In this document: positions 1 to 11,133 of the stretch, one piece after another
Layout: each line of letters opens with the position of its first letter
How positions within the stretch are numbered: the stretch's first letter is position 1
Origin: Ornithinibacillus gellani
Lineage (GTDB): Bacteria > Bacillota > Bacilli > Bacillales > Amphibacillaceae
DNA length: 49,333 nucleotides
NCBI RefSeq assembly: GCF_003730295.1
Contig: NZ_QTSZ01000021.1
Span: forward strand, 1 to 49,333
Direction of reading: 5' to 3'
Made by a program: the position numbers and the translations under genes
Notes under the pieces: model-generated
Databases searched by the model: none
What the model was told of the DNA's origin: nothing
Seen by the model: only the letters and a program-made list of their open reading frames with translations

Positions 1-125
1 TTAGCAATCAGAAACAAATTCTGACTAATTTTTTTAAAGAAAAACAGGGTTCTGTTTCTCTTGACATACTGGTTGTTTTGTTCAGTTTTCAAAGAGCAAA
101 TATTCCGTCGCTTCAATTTGGCGAC
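1..125 (-). other. rRNA operon leader (5' part of an rrn transcript running off the left edge)
   Basis: Read on the minus strand, this stretch follows a strong promoter. It carries a boxA-like antitermination core (TGCTCTTT, plus positions 91-98) followed by GAAAACTGAAC, the sequence typically found upstream of 16S and in the 16S-23S spacer of Bacillus relatives. Small hairpins near 7-21 and 40-60 could be processing signals. No 16S sequence is present, so 16S must lie beyond position 1. An rRNA operon downstream of lysS also occurs in B. subtilis. Identification as a leader is inference from the boxA motif, promoter and synteny. Confidence 0.75.
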
Positions 126-131
126 TTTATT

Positions 132-160
132 AATATAACACGCTACAGAACATTCGTCAA
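132..160 (-). promoter_or_regulatory. Strong sigma-A promoter of the rRNA operon
   Basis: Minus-strand -35 TTGACG (155-160), 17-bp spacer, -10 TATATT (132-137). This near-consensus spacing and its position just before the boxA leader fit an rRNA P2-type promoter. A weaker upstream candidate (TTGATT-17-TAAATT, around 230-265) could be P1, but this is uncertain. Confidence 0.8.
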
Positions 161-436
161 TATCTTTTTTTTAAATATTTTACTGAACTGTGCGGCCATC
201 ATAACTCAGTTGCTATCTGCAAAAGCAACGATATTTAATTTACCATGATTAGCAGCTTAAATCAAGCAAAATATGCAAGAAATAATTGGGATTTCTTTGG
301 TTGTGCTGCAAATACCCTCTTTTTCGCTATTGATTTCTGCCGATTTCCCTACAAACGAGCCAATGATTGATGAAAAAATAAAGACAAGCTTTCCCTTTCA
401 TCAGCATTCTATCGATATCATTCCCTATTCTCAAAT

Positions 437-473
437 AAAAAAACACTTCAAACTAACGCTTCAGCTTGAAGTG
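437..473 (-). terminator. Terminator after lysS
   Basis: Arms CACTTCAA (444-451) and TTGAAGTG (466-473) form a hairpin. On the minus strand a run of seven T follows (437-443). It lies 15 bp past the lysS stop and separates lysS from the rRNA promoter. It also has a short T run on the plus strand. Confidence 0.85.
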
Positions 474-487
474 CTTTTTCTTCCATT

Positions 488-2317
<1,830 letters not shown>

Positions 2318-2530
2318 TCACTCTTCATTTCTTAATAACAATTCTGCCATATCTATATCAAGTGTAGCTGCAATTTGTTCCAATAAAGCATCTGGTGCAT
2401 CTTTCGTTCCACGTTCAACCGCACCGAGCAAGGTAACAGAAACATCCAATTCTTTTGCTAGTTCAATCTGCGTATATCCTTTTAATTTCCGAAAAGCCTT
2501 TACACGTCTCCCAAGCCTTTTTCCGTCCAT
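2318..2530 (-). CDS. yazB: YazB-type small HTH (XRE-family) DNA-binding protein
   Basis: A 70-aa protein that is almost entirely one Cro/C1-type helix-turn-helix: residues about 8-60, with the XRE pattern YTQIELAKELDVS followed by LGAVERG. It matches YazB in sequence character and position (between folK and lysS). Its start lies inside the folK 3' end (31-nt overlap), so translation is probably coupled. The target is unknown. Its place in the folate operon suggests an operon or housekeeping regulator, but this is inference. Confidence 0.9.
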   Translation of the reverse strand: MDGKRLGRRVKAFRKLKGYTQIELAKELDVSVTLLGAVERGTKDAPDALLEQIAATLDIDMAELLLRNEE

Positions 2531-3009
2531 TTTACAACATCCTTCTTGCTGTTTTCAGGTAAATCCCCCAATAGCTTGTTTACCTGTTCTCCATTTGGCA
2601 ATGTCTGCTCCGCTGCAATTTCCGCCAACGGAACCAACACAAACGCTCGTTCATGCATACGCGGATGCGGTGCGATTAAGCGCTCTGTTTTAATTTCTAC
2701 ATCGTCATATAGCAAAATATCAAGATCTATCGTGCGCGGTCCAAACCTGATCTTTCGTTCCCGTCCGAGATCTTGCTCTATCTCCTGACATACGTCTAAT
2801 AAGGCTAGCGGCGCCAATGTCGTTTTTATTTCAATGACCATGTTTAAAAAATCAGCCTGATCTGTATAGCCAACCGGGGCCGTTTCATAAATAGAGGATT
2901 GCTCCTTTATTAATATGTCATCACTTGCTTTCAAGCGTGCAAGAGCCTTCGATAAATAGGTAAGTCTTGGTTCAATATTCGTACCTAAAGCGATAAATAC
3001 TTGTTTCAT
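2500..3009 (-). CDS. folK: 2-amino-4-hydroxy-6-hydroxymethyldihydropteridine pyrophosphokinase
   Basis: Transfers pyrophosphate from ATP to 6-hydroxymethyl-dihydropterin, the step before dihydropteroate synthase in folate synthesis. The 169-aa length is normal for the family. The HPPK signature RFGPRTIDLDILLYDD lies near residues 86-101, and the N-terminal ALGTNIEPR motif is present. The start overlaps the folB stop by 4 nt (ATGA), which indicates translational coupling. The order folP-folB-folK-yazB is that of B. subtilis. Confidence 0.97.
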   Translation of the reverse strand: MKQVFIALGTNIEPRLTYLSKALARLKASDDILIKEQSSIYETAPVGYTDQADFLNMVIEIKTTLAPLALLDVCQEIEQDLGRERKIRFGPRTIDLDILLYDDVEIKTERLIAPHPRMHERAFVLVPLAEIAAEQTLPNGEQVNKLLGDLPENSKKDVVKWTEKGLGDV

Positions 3010-3371
3010 TTTCCTCGCTCCCGATAAATTTCTACAGCGACGGATTCATAATGTCCTGGTATCGGTGGATCCGGTTTGATCACCTTCACCCGACACGCTT
3101 CAAGCAGTTCAAAGCTTTTAAAAAGTTCGCTGGCTATTGTTTCTGCAACAGCTTCAATTAAATGCTTCGCCTCTCCCTCAACAATTTGCTGCACATGAGA
3201 AAAGACTTGACCATAATCAATAGATGCATGCATATCATCTGTCCGCCCTGCCCTGGACAAGTCTAAAAACAACTCCAAATCTATATGAAATCGCTGCCCC
3301 AGTTTATTCTCCTCTGGAAATAATCCATGGAATCCATAGAACTGCATATCCTTTAATATAATTTTATCCAA
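3006..3371 (-). CDS. folB: Dihydroneopterin aldolase
   Basis: Converts dihydroneopterin to 6-hydroxymethyl-dihydropterin and glycolaldehyde. The protein of 121 aa is of usual length and has the FolB pattern FYGFHGLFPEE near residues 12-22 and the C-terminal KPDPPIPGHYESVAVEI stretch. It sits 30 bp after folP and overlaps folK by 4 nt, so the three pathway enzymes are translated together. Confidence 0.97.
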   Translation of the reverse strand: MDKIILKDMQFYGFHGLFPEENKLGQRFHIDLELFLDLSRAGRTDDMHASIDYGQVFSHVQQIVEGEAKHLIEAVAETIASELFKSFELLEACRVKVIKPDPPIPGHYESVAVEIYRERGK

Positions 3372-3401
3372 GGTTCAAACCTCCCAGTTCCAACAGGATG
3401 C

Positions 3402-4220
3402 CTATGCACGCAGCATCGCATCCATCATCATTGCCATTTCCTTGTTTAACTGAACATGATGCACGCGCACAATGCTTGCACCCTTTGCAATACCTAAACA
3501 GGTTGTTGCACCCGTACCATTGTCCCGCTCATGTGCTGGAACATCCAAAACAGTACCAATAAAAGATTTTCTCGATGTCCCGAGCAATAGCGGATAACCT
3601 AGTGTCGTAAACCGTTCCAAATGATTCATAACAACAAAATTATCCTGCATCGATTTAGCAAAGCCAATTCCTGGATCCAGTATAATTTGTTCATCACGAA
3701 CCCCAGCTTTTTTCGCGATTTCAATACTTTCCTCTAAATCGCGCTGCATATCCTCCAAGAGAGATTTGTAATTCTGATTGTCACGATTATGCATCAAAAT
3801 AATTGGTGCACCTGTTTCCGCAGCAACATCCGCAATTTCAGGATCTTTTTTAGCACCCCAGATATCATTAATGATATCCGCGCCAGCCTGGATAGCTTGT
3901 TTTGCCGTCTCAGCTTTATATGTATCAATAGAAATTGGCACGGTGACCTTCCTGCTAATCGCTTGTATAATCGGAACGACACGATCGATCTCTTCCTGTA
4001 AGCTGACAGGCTGATGATTTGGTCTTGTCGATTCTCCGCCAACATCAATCATATCTGCACCATGCTTTTGCATATGCAATGCCTGTGTGACCGCTTGATC
4101 CTCTTCCACATATTTTCCACCATCGGAGAAGGAATCCGGTGTGACATTTAATATTCCCATGACATGGGTTCTTTCTGATAAGTCGTAGGTTTTTACCTTC
4201 GTTCGCAGTAACATAAACAT
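3402..4220 (-). CDS. folP: Dihydropteroate synthase
   Basis: Condenses the pterin pyrophosphate made by FolK with p-aminobenzoate to form dihydropteroate; it is the sulfonamide target. The 272-aa TIM-barrel enzyme shows the pterin/pyrophosphate signatures MGILNVTPDSFSDGG (about 21-35), GGESTRP (about 61-67) and GTSRKSF near residue 214. The start at 4220 has AAGGAAAGG just upstream; an alternative ATG lies 6 nt inside. In B. subtilis pabB-pabA-pabC precede this gene, but here cysK and its terminator are directly upstream. p-Aminobenzoate must therefore be made by genes elsewhere or imported. Confidence 0.98.
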   Translation of the reverse strand: MFMLLRTKVKTYDLSERTHVMGILNVTPDSFSDGGKYVEEDQAVTQALHMQKHGADMIDVGGESTRPNHQPVSLQEEIDRVVPIIQAISRKVTVPISIDTYKAETAKQAIQAGADIINDIWGAKKDPEIADVAAETGAPIILMHNRDNQNYKSLLEDMQRDLEESIEIAKKAGVRDEQIILDPGIGFAKSMQDNFVVMNHLERFTTLGYPLLLGTSRKSFIGTVLDVPAHERDNGTGATTCLGIAKGASIVRVHHVQLNKEMAMMMDAMLRA

Positions 4221-4275
4221 CTAGCCTTTCCTTATTATCCAATTTTACAGTTGATGTTTTTATCGTACCATAAGT

Positions 4276-4311
4276 AAAAAGGACTGGCATTAAAAAATCC
4301 AATGCCAATCC
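4276..4311 (-). terminator. Terminator after cysK
   Basis: Arms at 4281-4291 and 4301-4311 (GGACTGGCATT / AATGCCAATCC, one G-T pair), followed on the minus strand by five T. It separates cysK from folP, so the fol genes need their own promoter or read-through. No clear promoter is visible in the 55 bp before folP. Confidence 0.85.
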
Positions 4312-4336
4312 CCGCAATTTTGTTTATGTCAAAAGC

Positions 4337-5263
4337 TTATGCTTCATCAAATTGGTATAATGCCGTAGACAAGTAACGCTCCCCATTATCCGGAAGAATC
4401 GCGAGTACCTTTTTATCCTTGCCAAGTGTTTTGGCAACCTTTTTTGCCGCTGCAATCGCAGCTCCAGCTGAAATACCACCCAAAATACCATTTGTCACTG
4501 CAACATCCCTTGCCGTTTCAAATGCTTCCTCGTTGGTAATCTTCACCACTTCATCATAAAGCTCTGTATCGAGTACCTTAGGAACAAAACCGGCACCAAT
4601 CCCTTGAATTTTATGTGGGCCTGGTGAACCACCAGATAAAACTGGAGAATCTACAGGTTCAACCGCGTACAGCTTCACATTTTTGAAATGCTGCTTCAAA
4701 ACACGTCCAGCACCTGTAATGGTCCCACCTGTACCAATTCCAGATACAAATGCATCCAAGCCATCCTTCATTTGCTCCACGATTTCAGCACCAGTTGTTC
4801 GTGCATGTACATCTGGATTCGCTTCATTGTTAAACTGCTGCGGCATGAAGTATCCGTGCTCTTCTTTCAGTGTTTCCGCTTTTTCGATAGCGCCCTTCAT
4901 TCCATCTGCCCCAGGAGTAAGTACTAATTCCGCACCATAAGCACGTAAGAGATTCCGACGTTCTTTACTCATCGTGTCAGGCATAACCAATACCGCACGA
5001 TAGCCCTTGGCAGCTGCGACCATAGCCAAGCCAATTCCTGTATTGCCGCTCGTTGGCTCAATGATTGTATCTCCAGGCTTCAGTTCACCAGCTTCTTCTG
5101 CTGCTTCAACCATGGACAAGGCAATTCGATCCTTTACAGAGCTACCCGGGTTCATAAATTCTAGTTTGGCATAAATTTCTGCACTATTTTCATCTGTTTG
5201 TCGTAATTTTACAATAGGTGTCTGTCCGATTAAACCAGTAATATCATTTGCAACTCTCATCAT
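4337..5263 (-). CDS. cysK: Cysteine synthase (O-acetylserine sulfhydrylase)
   Basis: PLP-dependent enzyme that makes cysteine from O-acetylserine and sulfide. The 308-aa fold-type II protein has the PLP lysine in SSVKDR (Lys44), the substrate loop PTSGNTG (about 70-76) and the phosphate-binding GTGGT loop near residue 178. Two adjacent ATG codons (5263 and 5260) follow GGGAGG; either could initiate. It has its own promoter and terminator. An inverted repeat between promoter and gene is a candidate operator. Confidence 0.98.
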   Translation of the reverse strand: MMRVANDITGLIGQTPIVKLRQTDENSAEIYAKLEFMNPGSSVKDRIALSMVEAAEEAGELKPGDTIIEPTSGNTGIGLAMVAAAKGYRAVLVMPDTMSKERRNLLRAYGAELVLTPGADGMKGAIEKAETLKEEHGYFMPQQFNNEANPDVHARTTGAEIVEQMKDGLDAFVSGIGTGGTITGAGRVLKQHFKNVKLYAVEPVDSPVLSGGSPGPHKIQGIGAGFVPKVLDTELYDEVVKITNEEAFETARDVAVTNGILGGISAGAAIAAAKKVAKTLGKDKKVLAILPDNGERYLSTALYQFDEA

Positions 5264-5275
5264 ACAAACCTCCCT

Positions 5276-5336
5276 TTAATTCCTAGTAATTTTATAGGAT
5301 TAATTATAATGTACGTTTGTAATGAATAAATGTCAA
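5276..5336 (-). promoter_or_regulatory. cysK promoter with inverted repeat downstream of the -10
   Basis: Minus-strand -35 TTGACA (5331-5336), 17-bp spacer, -10 TACATT (5308-5313). Downstream, arms TTAATTCCTA (5276-5285) and TAGGATTAA (5295-5303) form an inverted repeat overlapping the transcribed leader and reaching the ribosome site. A repressor site is plausible. In B. subtilis cysK is controlled by CymR, but assigning this repeat to CymR is inference. Confidence 0.6.
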
Positions 5337-5358
5337 CTGATTAAATGGAATTTAGGCG

Positions 5359-6264
5359 TTATTTTTCATATACCCAATCTACCTCTAATTTATCCCAGAG
5401 TGGATCTGCCACCAAATTTTGATTCAGCTTGTCCATTGCCAGCTCGCGCTTAATATAAGGCTTTAATTCCTCATAGGTGAACGTCACTTCCGGAAGCAGC
5501 CTGTGAAAATAAATAATCGCAATCCCGCCATCTGTTTGAAAGGGTTCACTATACGTCTGTTCTTCCATCTCTGCTGCATGTTCATAATAACCAGACGGTA
5601 AAAATTGGCTGTTTTTTACAAAGTAACCCATATATCCGCCTTCATCCTTTGTTTCTTCATCTAGCGAATATTCACGAGCCAACAACTCAAAGGATGCCCC
5701 ATCATCCAGCTCTTGCTTCACCTGTTCAGCTGTTTCCATCGTATCAACCACAATATGGGACACTTGAACCGTTGTACTCATATTGTATTGATTTTTATAA
5801 ATGTCATAATAGGATTTCAGTTCTTCCTCAGGAATATCTGTATCCTCTGTTAGTAAAGCTTCCAGCTGGTAGCGATATTCGATATCCTTTTTCCAGGCCG
5901 CCTCTTTATCCTTCAGTGTTTCAGCAGACATAACCCCCTGCATTGAAGTTAACAATGCCATTTCGCGCTCGATGACCTTTTCATCAATTGTAATATCAGA
6001 TTCCTTTGCTAGCTTGTCGACAATTTTCCGATCAATCATTGCCTTCAGCTCTTGCTTTCCATAGGTTCCCCGTAGACTTTCAATCCATTCATCAAAACTG
6101 ATTTCTTCCCCGTCTATCGTTGCGACTGCTTTTTTAGGATTAATCTCCGTTTTATTATCTTCAATGGTAACGGGCGCTGCCTTATCGCCAGTCCAAAAGA
6201 TTAGCGTTGCGATATTCGTAATCAACAGCACGACAGCTATTGCAAATAATAATCTTTTTGACAT
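5359..6264 (-). CDS. yacD: YacD-like membrane-anchored peptidyl-prolyl isomerase (parvulin/PrsA family)
   Basis: Probable extracytoplasmic foldase acting on the outer face of the membrane. The 301-aa protein has an uncleaved-looking N-terminal hydrophobic segment (residues 5-26, no lipobox cysteine), a SurA/PrsA-like N domain with DGEEISFDEWIESL near residue 50, and a parvulin domain (about 165-260) with VSHIVVD and GGYMGYF motifs. Family length and position between cysK and hslO match B. subtilis YacD. Unlike PrsA it is not a lipoprotein. Its clients are unknown. Confidence 0.88.
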   Translation of the reverse strand: MSKRLLFAIAVVLLITNIATLIFWTGDKAAPVTIEDNKTEINPKKAVATIDGEEISFDEWIESLRGTYGKQELKAMIDRKIVDKLAKESDITIDEKVIEREMALLTSMQGVMSAETLKDKEAAWKKDIEYRYQLEALLTEDTDIPEEELKSYYDIYKNQYNMSTTVQVSHIVVDTMETAEQVKQELDDGASFELLAREYSLDEETKDEGGYMGYFVKNSQFLPSGYYEHAAEMEEQTYSEPFQTDGGIAIIYFHRLLPEVTFTYEELKPYIKRELAMDKLNQNLVADPLWDKLEVDWVYEK

Positions 6265-6293
6265 CCAATTCTTCCTCTCATTACGGGTTTAGC

Positions 6294-7166
6294 TTAATTA
6301 TTTAGTAATGCTTCCAATTCTGCTTCCGTAAACGTATAGACTTCATTGCAGAAATGACAGCTTGCCTCTGCACCATGATCTTCAGCAATCATTTTCTTAA
6401 TTTCTTCCTCGCCTAAACCAATAATGGCATTTTCCAATCTTTCCTTGGAGCATTTGCAACGAAATTGAATTGGCATCGTTTCATGAAACTTGACCTGTTC
6501 CCCTTCAAATAAACGAGAAATAATTTGTTCAGGTGTGTATCCCTCCTGAATAAGAGAAGATATTGCTGGAAAGGACTGAATTTGTTCTTCCAGCCTTGTA
6601 ATAACATCCTCATCTGCACCAGGCATCACCTGGACGATGAATCCGCCAGCAGCAAGAACGGAATGATCTGGATTTACCAGGACACCTGCACCAACAGCAG
6701 ATGGAATTTGTTCCGATGTGGCAAAATAATACGTAAAGTCCTCGCTAATTTCTCCACTTACCATTGGCACCTGTCCAGTAAAATAATCTTTCAAACCAAG
6801 GTCCTTCACAACACTTAAGTTACCTTCAATGCCAACTGCCCGTGCGACATCCAGTTTACCTTTTGCATTCAAATCAAAATCCACATGCGGCTGCACCACG
6901 TATCCTCTAACATCACCATGTGCATTGCCATCCGTAACGATGGCACCAATTGGTCCGCCACCCTCTATTTTTACAGTCAGGGAATCGTCTCCCTTTAACA
7001 TCGCGCCCATCATTGCCGTAATGGTTAACGTTCTACCCATTGCAGCAGTCGCGGTTGCCCATGTATCCTGTCGTTTCCTTGCTTCCTCTACCGTTTCTGT
7101 TGAGCATACTGCATATGCGCGAATCATTCCTTCAAATGCAGTTGCTTTTACTAAATAATCTGCCAT
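6294..7166 (-). CDS. hslO: Redox-regulated chaperone Hsp33
   Basis: Cytoplasmic holdase switched on by oxidation. The 290-aa protein has the Hsp33 N-terminal fold (GGGPIGAIV near residue 70) and the C-terminal zinc-binding CxC (near 237-239) and CxxC (near 270-273) cysteines that form the redox switch. The start at 7166 is chosen because GGAAGGAGG lies 10 nt upstream and family members start with a similar DYLVKA sequence. A longer in-frame ATG at 7187 precedes that ribosome site. coaX follows on its upstream side. Confidence 0.97.
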   Translation of the reverse strand: MADYLVKATAFEGMIRAYAVCSTETVEEARKRQDTWATATAAMGRTLTITAMMGAMLKGDDSLTVKIEGGGPIGAIVTDGNAHGDVRGYVVQPHVDFDLNAKGKLDVARAVGIEGNLSVVKDLGLKDYFTGQVPMVSGEISEDFTYYFATSEQIPSAVGAGVLVNPDHSVLAAGGFIVQVMPGADEDVITRLEEQIQSFPAISSLIQEGYTPEQIISRLFEGEQVKFHETMPIQFRCKCSKERLENAIIGLGEEEIKKMIAEDHGAEASCHFCNEVYTFTEAELEALLNN

Positions 7167-7190
7167 GCTTGAATATCCTCCTTCCATCCT

Positions 7191-7958
7191 TTACCCATTT
7201 TTTTGATAAATAATTTGTAATCCCTTCAACGTCAAATATGGATCGACATGTTCAATTGTTTCCGAGCCATTGGCAATTAATTTAGCCAGCCCACCAGTTG
7301 CAACTACAGTGGGATTTGTTTCCTTCTCTTGTTTAATTCGTTTTACAATGCCATCCACCTGGCCAATATATCCATAATAGACACCTGACTGCATCGCTTC
7401 TACAGTAGAGGTGCCGACAATACTTTCTGGTGCTTCTATTTCAATCTTCGGTAGTTTTGATGCCTTTTTATACAATGCATCCATAGAAATATTAATTCCC
7501 GGTGCAATAATCCCACCGCAGTAAGCGGCCTCTTCATTCACATAACAAAACGTTGTTGCCGTTCCAAAATCAATAATAATTAACGGCGCACCATATTCCT
7601 CAATTGCGCCAACCGCATTAACAATCCGGTCCGCACCAATTTCTTTCGGATTCGGGTAACATTTTTTCAGACAGGATTGTACCGTCTCTTTGCCAACAAC
7701 AAGTGGCTCCCGATTAAAATATTTACGACACATTTTTTCCAGTGCATACATAATAGGCGGTACAACGGAAGAAATAATAATTCCATTAATATCCGTAAAG
7801 CCAATTCCCCGATGGTCAAATAAGGACTGGATCAGCATGCCAAATTCGTCCTCTGTTTTGTAGCGATCCGTTTTAATTCGCCATTCGTGTTTTAATGCAT
7901 TTTTTTCAAAAACACCTAATACGGTATTCGTATTTCCTACGTCAAGTACGAAAAGCAT
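7191..7958 (-). CDS. coaX: Type III pantothenate kinase
   Basis: Phosphorylates pantothenate in the first step of CoA synthesis. The 255-aa ASKHA-fold protein shows [12 protein letters not shown] at the N terminus, [11 protein letters not shown] near residue 100 and DFGTATTF near residue 129, the three type III PanK motifs. The ATG at 7958 has AGGAAGG 10 nt upstream. An in-frame TTG 9 nt earlier would abut the ribosome site, so it is not chosen. A perfect hairpin lies in its leader. Confidence 0.97.
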   Translation of the reverse strand: MLFVLDVGNTNTVLGVFEKNALKHEWRIKTDRYKTEDEFGMLIQSLFDHRGIGFTDINGIIISSVVPPIMYALEKMCRKYFNREPLVVGKETVQSCLKKCYPNPKEIGADRIVNAVGAIEEYGAPLIIIDFGTATTFCYVNEEAAYCGGIIAPGINISMDALYKKASKLPKIEIEAPESIVGTSTVEAMQSGVYYGYIGQVDGIVKRIKQEKETNPTVVATGGLAKLIANGSETIEHVDPYLTLKGLQIIYQKNG

Positions 7959-7989
7959 CGATACCAAACCTTCCTATTGCCATATTTAA

Positions 7990-8045
7990 ATGGGGAAAGC
8001 CCCATGTTTCTACTTTATCAATATAACAAAAAACGACAAAATAAC
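7990..8045 (-). promoter_or_regulatory. Probable coaX promoter and leader hairpin
   Basis: Minus-strand TTGTTA, 16 bp, TATATT gives a reasonable sigma-A promoter around 8017-8045. The transcript would then contain a perfect 6-bp hairpin with a 4-nt loop (ATGGGG/CCCCAT, 7990-8005), 20-30 nt before the ribosome site. Whether it regulates coaX or merely stabilises the mRNA is unknown. Confidence 0.45.
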
Positions 8046-8344
8046 AAAGAACGAATTGTAAACGCTTGTCCAGAATAAATGCACAAGCACCCTTACAGGC
8101 TAAGTACATAACTTGTATCACAGATTAACTGATGCGCGCACCCCTTAAAAAAAAACCGGACTAGCGTGATGGCCCGTCCAATTAAATGGCCGACATTGCT
8201 TCAGGTCCGTCCCATCAAGTAATCTAATGTGCCACAGATGTCCAGCCAAAGCGCATTGACTGTATCATGCTTCGCCACCAGATTTAGCAGAGCAGCTCGG
8301 TTCCGGTAGATAACTCCTATCCTTCCTAACCCATCATAAGCAAA
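8046..8344. other. coaX-ftsH intergenic region with repeat copy and terminator-like fold
   Basis: About 300 bp without a recognised gene. Around 8079-8096 is a degenerate copy of the dispersed element also found at 38801 and 49033. On the minus strand, CGGAC (8209-8205 region) can pair with GTCCG just before a run of nine T (8147-8155), a terminator-like end. Between this and the ftsH terminator a minus-strand frame stays open from about 8360 to 8201 (ending WLDICGTLDYLMGRT), but it has no ribosome site or recognised homology. Confidence 0.4.
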
Positions 8345-8371
8345 CAGGCAGCCCACCAAGTGGACTGCCTG
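8345..8371 (-). terminator. Terminator after ftsH
   Basis: CAGGCAGtCCAC/GTGGgCTGCCTG forms a stem of about 12 bp with a 3-nt loop, 14 bp past the ftsH stop. The following T-rich stretch (TTTGCTTAT) is weak, so termination may be partial. Confidence 0.65.
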
Positions 8372-8384
8372 TAATCTGTATTTA

Positions 8385-10394
8385 TTAAGAGCGCTTGTCA
8401 TCCTCGGATGATTCATCATCCTTTTCGGAACGTAGCTCTTCTTGTTCTTTTTCCAGTTTAGCTTTTGCTTTTTCTTTTGCTTCTTCAAACGATTCAAATC
8501 CATCGTCTTCCTCTTCGTCTTTAGACTGGATATTAACCTTTACATCATCTGATTCCTCAGACACAACTGGTTCAGGCAATACGCCATCTTCAAACAAAGA
8601 TTTAATCTGACGTGCATCCAAGGTTTCAACCTCAAGCAATGTCTGTGCGACAAGCTCCAGCTTATCTTGATGCTCCGTAAGAATGGTTTTTGCACGCTCA
8701 TAGCAATAATTGATGAAGTTCTGCATTTCCTTATCGATTTCATGTGCAATCGCATCACTATAGTTTTGATCGCTTTGAATATCACGACCAAGGAATACTT
8801 CTCCGCCACCACTGCTAAACTGTGTTGGTCCAATTTTATCGCTCATACCATATTCGGTAATCATCTTACGCGCAATTCCAGTCGCACGCTGGAAGTCATT
8901 ATGTGCACCGGTACTTACTTCACCAAACGTAAGCTCCTCCGCTACACGACCACCTAGCAAGCCGGTAATTTTATCGAATAGCTCAGGCTTCGTCATAAAG
9001 TAGCGATCTTCTTTCGGCAGCATCACTGCATAACCACCTGCCTGGCCACGTGGAACGATGGTAACCTTATGAACGGTATCCGCATCATCCAATACCATTC
9101 CGATGATTGTATGACCACTTTCATGGTAAGCCACAATGTTTCTTTCTTTTTCAGAGATAACCCTGCTCTTCTTCGCCGGTCCAGCAATGACACGATCAAT
9201 TGCTTCATCGACATCGAGCATATCAATTGTTTTCTTATCATGACGAGCTGCAACTAGTGCCGCTTCGTTCAACAGGTTTTCCAAATCTGCACCCGAAAAT
9301 CCTGGTGTCCGCATCGCAATCGTCTTCAAGTCAACCGAATCATCCAACGGTTTATTCCGAGCATGCACCTGTAGTACTGCTTGACGACCCTTCACATCTG
9401 GACGATCCACCGTAATTTGGCGGTCAAAACGGCCAGGACGTAATAATGCTGGGTCAAGAATGTCTGGTCTGTTCGTTGCGGCAATGATTATAATTCCTTC
9501 ATTTGCTCCAAAACCATCCATCTCAACAAGCAATTGGTTCAAGGTTTGTTCCCGTTCATCATGTCCACCGCCAAGACCAGCTCCACGCTGACGTCCAACG
9601 GCATCAATTTCATCTATAAAAATGATACATGGCGCATTTTTCTTTGCATTTTCAAATAGGTCTCGTACCCGTGAAGCACCGACACCAACAAACATTTCTA
9701 CAAAGTCTGAACCACTAATGGAGAAAAATGGTGTGCCCGCTTCCCCTGCAACTGCACGAGCGAGCAAGGTTTTACCAGTTCCAGGAGGTCCTACAAGTAG
9801 TACCCCTTTTGGAATTCTCGCACCAACTGCCGAGAACTTACGTGGATCCTTCAAGAATTCCACTACTTCCACAAGCTCTTGCTTCTCCTCATCTGCTCCT
9901 GCTACATCCTTAAATCGTACTTTCTTTTTATCCTCGCTATACATTTTAGCCTTGCTTTTACCGAAGTTCATCACTCGGCCGCCACCGCCACCTTGGGCTT
10001 GGCTGAGAAGGAAAAAGAATAATAGTCCGATAATCAAGAATGGAATCATCGTCGTCAGGAAGGTCACCCACATACTTGGCGTATCCTTCTCTTTTACCTT
10101 TAATACACTTTGCTCTTGTCCAAGTTCTGTAATATTAGCGATGATTTCCGTATTATCAGGTACCTGTGCCACGAACTTTTTGTCGCCCTTATCAAGGGTA
10201 CCAGTATACCGCATTATGTCATTAACTGGCTGCATCGTCATTTCCTTGATTTCGCCATTATTTAATGCCTGCATAAATTCTTTTACATCAAATTCTTCTG
10301 CTTGATCGTTTTGATTATTAAATACTCCTATAAGACCAATAATGACTAAAAATAAGAGTAAATAAAAAAACGCGTTCCGAAATACTCGGTTCAT
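8385..10394 (-). CDS. ftsH: ATP-dependent zinc metalloprotease FtsH
   Basis: Membrane-bound AAA+ protease for membrane protein quality control; in B. subtilis it is needed for normal sporulation. The 669-aa protein has two N-terminal membrane segments (about 7-25 and 108-130), a Walker A GPPGTGKT near residue 205, Walker B IIFIDEID, the SRH region and the zinc-binding HESGH near residue 425. The C-terminal tail is strongly acidic. ATG at 10394 has GGAGGAGG 6-7 nt upstream; a TTG two codons earlier abuts the ribosome site. It follows hpt as in B. subtilis. Confidence 0.99.
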   Translation of the reverse strand: MNRVFRNAFFYLLLFLVIIGLIGVFNNQNDQAEEFDVKEFMQALNNGEIKEMTMQPVNDIMRYTGTLDKGDKKFVAQVPDNTEIIANITELGQEQSVLKVKEKDTPSMWVTFLTTMIPFLIIGLLFFFLLSQAQGGGGGRVMNFGKSKAKMYSEDKKKVRFKDVAGADEEKQELVEVVEFLKDPRKFSAVGARIPKGVLLVGPPGTGKTLLARAVAGEAGTPFFSISGSDFVEMFVGVGASRVRDLFENAKKNAPCIIFIDEIDAVGRQRGAGLGGGHDEREQTLNQLLVEMDGFGANEGIIIIAATNRPDILDPALLRPGRFDRQITVDRPDVKGRQAVLQVHARNKPLDDSVDLKTIAMRTPGFSGADLENLLNEAALVAARHDKKTIDMLDVDEAIDRVIAGPAKKSRVISEKERNIVAYHESGHTIIGMVLDDADTVHKVTIVPRGQAGGYAVMLPKEDRYFMTKPELFDKITGLLGGRVAEELTFGEVSTGAHNDFQRATGIARKMITEYGMSDKIGPTQFSSGGGEVFLGRDIQSDQNYSDAIAHEIDKEMQNFINYCYERAKTILTEHQDKLELVAQTLLEVETLDARQIKSLFEDGVLPEPVVSEESDDVKVNIQSKDEEEDDGFESFEEAKEKAKAKLEKEQEELRSEKDDESSEDDKRS

Positions 10395-10453
10395 TGCCAA
10401 CCTCCTCCCATGCGGGAAAAACTATAACCAATAGTACCATAGTGAAAACTTTT

Positions 10454-10483
10454 ATTACAACTAATTTAACCTTCTAAAGGCAA
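10454..10483 (-). promoter_or_regulatory. Candidate ftsH promoter
   Basis: Minus-strand TTGCCT (10478-10483), 18-bp spacer, TGTAAT (10454-10459), about 60 bp upstream of ftsH. Read-through from tilS-hpt is also likely, as no strong terminator is seen after hpt. Confidence 0.5.
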
Positions 10484-10559
10484 TTTGTTTTTTCCTATGT
10501 ATTAGGATGCCGAATCACCTTAAAAATACCCATTTATATCTATTATGAATAGAAGGGAT

Positions 10560-11111
10560 TTATTCTCCGGATCCACCATAAATTTCTGGCTTCAGCACAC
10601 CGATATATGGAAGGTTGCGGTATTTTTCATCATAATCTAATCCATACCCGACCACGAACTCATTTGGCACTTCAAAACCAACAATATCTGCCTTAATATT
10701 TGCAGTTCTTCCTAACGGCTTATCAAGTAAGGTCACAATTTTGATAGAATTTGCTTTCCGGTATTTAAATAAATCTACAAGATAACTAAGTGTTAAGCCA
10801 CTATCAATGATGTCTTCGATAATGAGTAAGTCTCGCCCTTCCACCTTCGTATCCAAGTCCTTTACTATCTTAACCTCACCGGTAGAACGCGTACTTGTGC
10901 CACCATAGCTCGTTACATCCATGAAATCCATTTCTAAATGGGTGTCTACCCGTCGTAAAATATCTGACATGAATGGCATAGCGCCCTTCAGTACACCAAT
11001 GGCAAGCGGGAACCTCCCATCATATTCCGCCGTTAGCTGTTCGCCTAGCTCCTTGCATTTTGCTGCAATTTCCTCTTCTGTGATTAGTATCTTCTTGATC
11101 TCGTTATGCAA
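10560..11111 (-). CDS. hpt: Hypoxanthine phosphoribosyltransferase
   Basis: Purine salvage enzyme making IMP or GMP from hypoxanthine or guanine plus PRPP. The 183-aa type I phosphoribosyltransferase has the PRPP motif [13 protein letters not shown] near residues 97-109 and the dimer/active-site sequence [10 protein letters not shown] near residue 61. Initiation is at TTG (11111): GGAGG lies 8 nt upstream and no suitable ATG exists. It lies between tilS and ftsH; in B. subtilis HprT and TilS also act together as regulators of ftsH. Confidence 0.98.
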   Translation of the reverse strand: MHNEIKKILITEEEIAAKCKELGEQLTAEYDGRFPLAIGVLKGAMPFMSDILRRVDTHLEMDFMDVTSYGGTSTRSTGEVKIVKDLDTKVEGRDLLIIEDIIDSGLTLSYLVDLFKYRKANSIKIVTLLDKPLGRTANIKADIVGFEVPNEFVVGYGLDYDEKYRNLPYIGVLKPEIYGGSGE

Positions 11112-11133
11112 GTAGATTCCCTCCTACAAGTTC

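Noticed and set aside
8201-8503. Minus-strand 100-codon frame overlapping the ftsH 3' end
   Set aside because: The N-terminal half is a frame-shifted copy of the ftsH tail; only the intergenic part is noted, as uncertain.
9622-10305. Plus-strand 227-codon frame antisense to ftsH
   Set aside because: It lies wholly within the conserved ftsH coding sequence, has no ribosome site and encodes a low-complexity product; a codon shadow.
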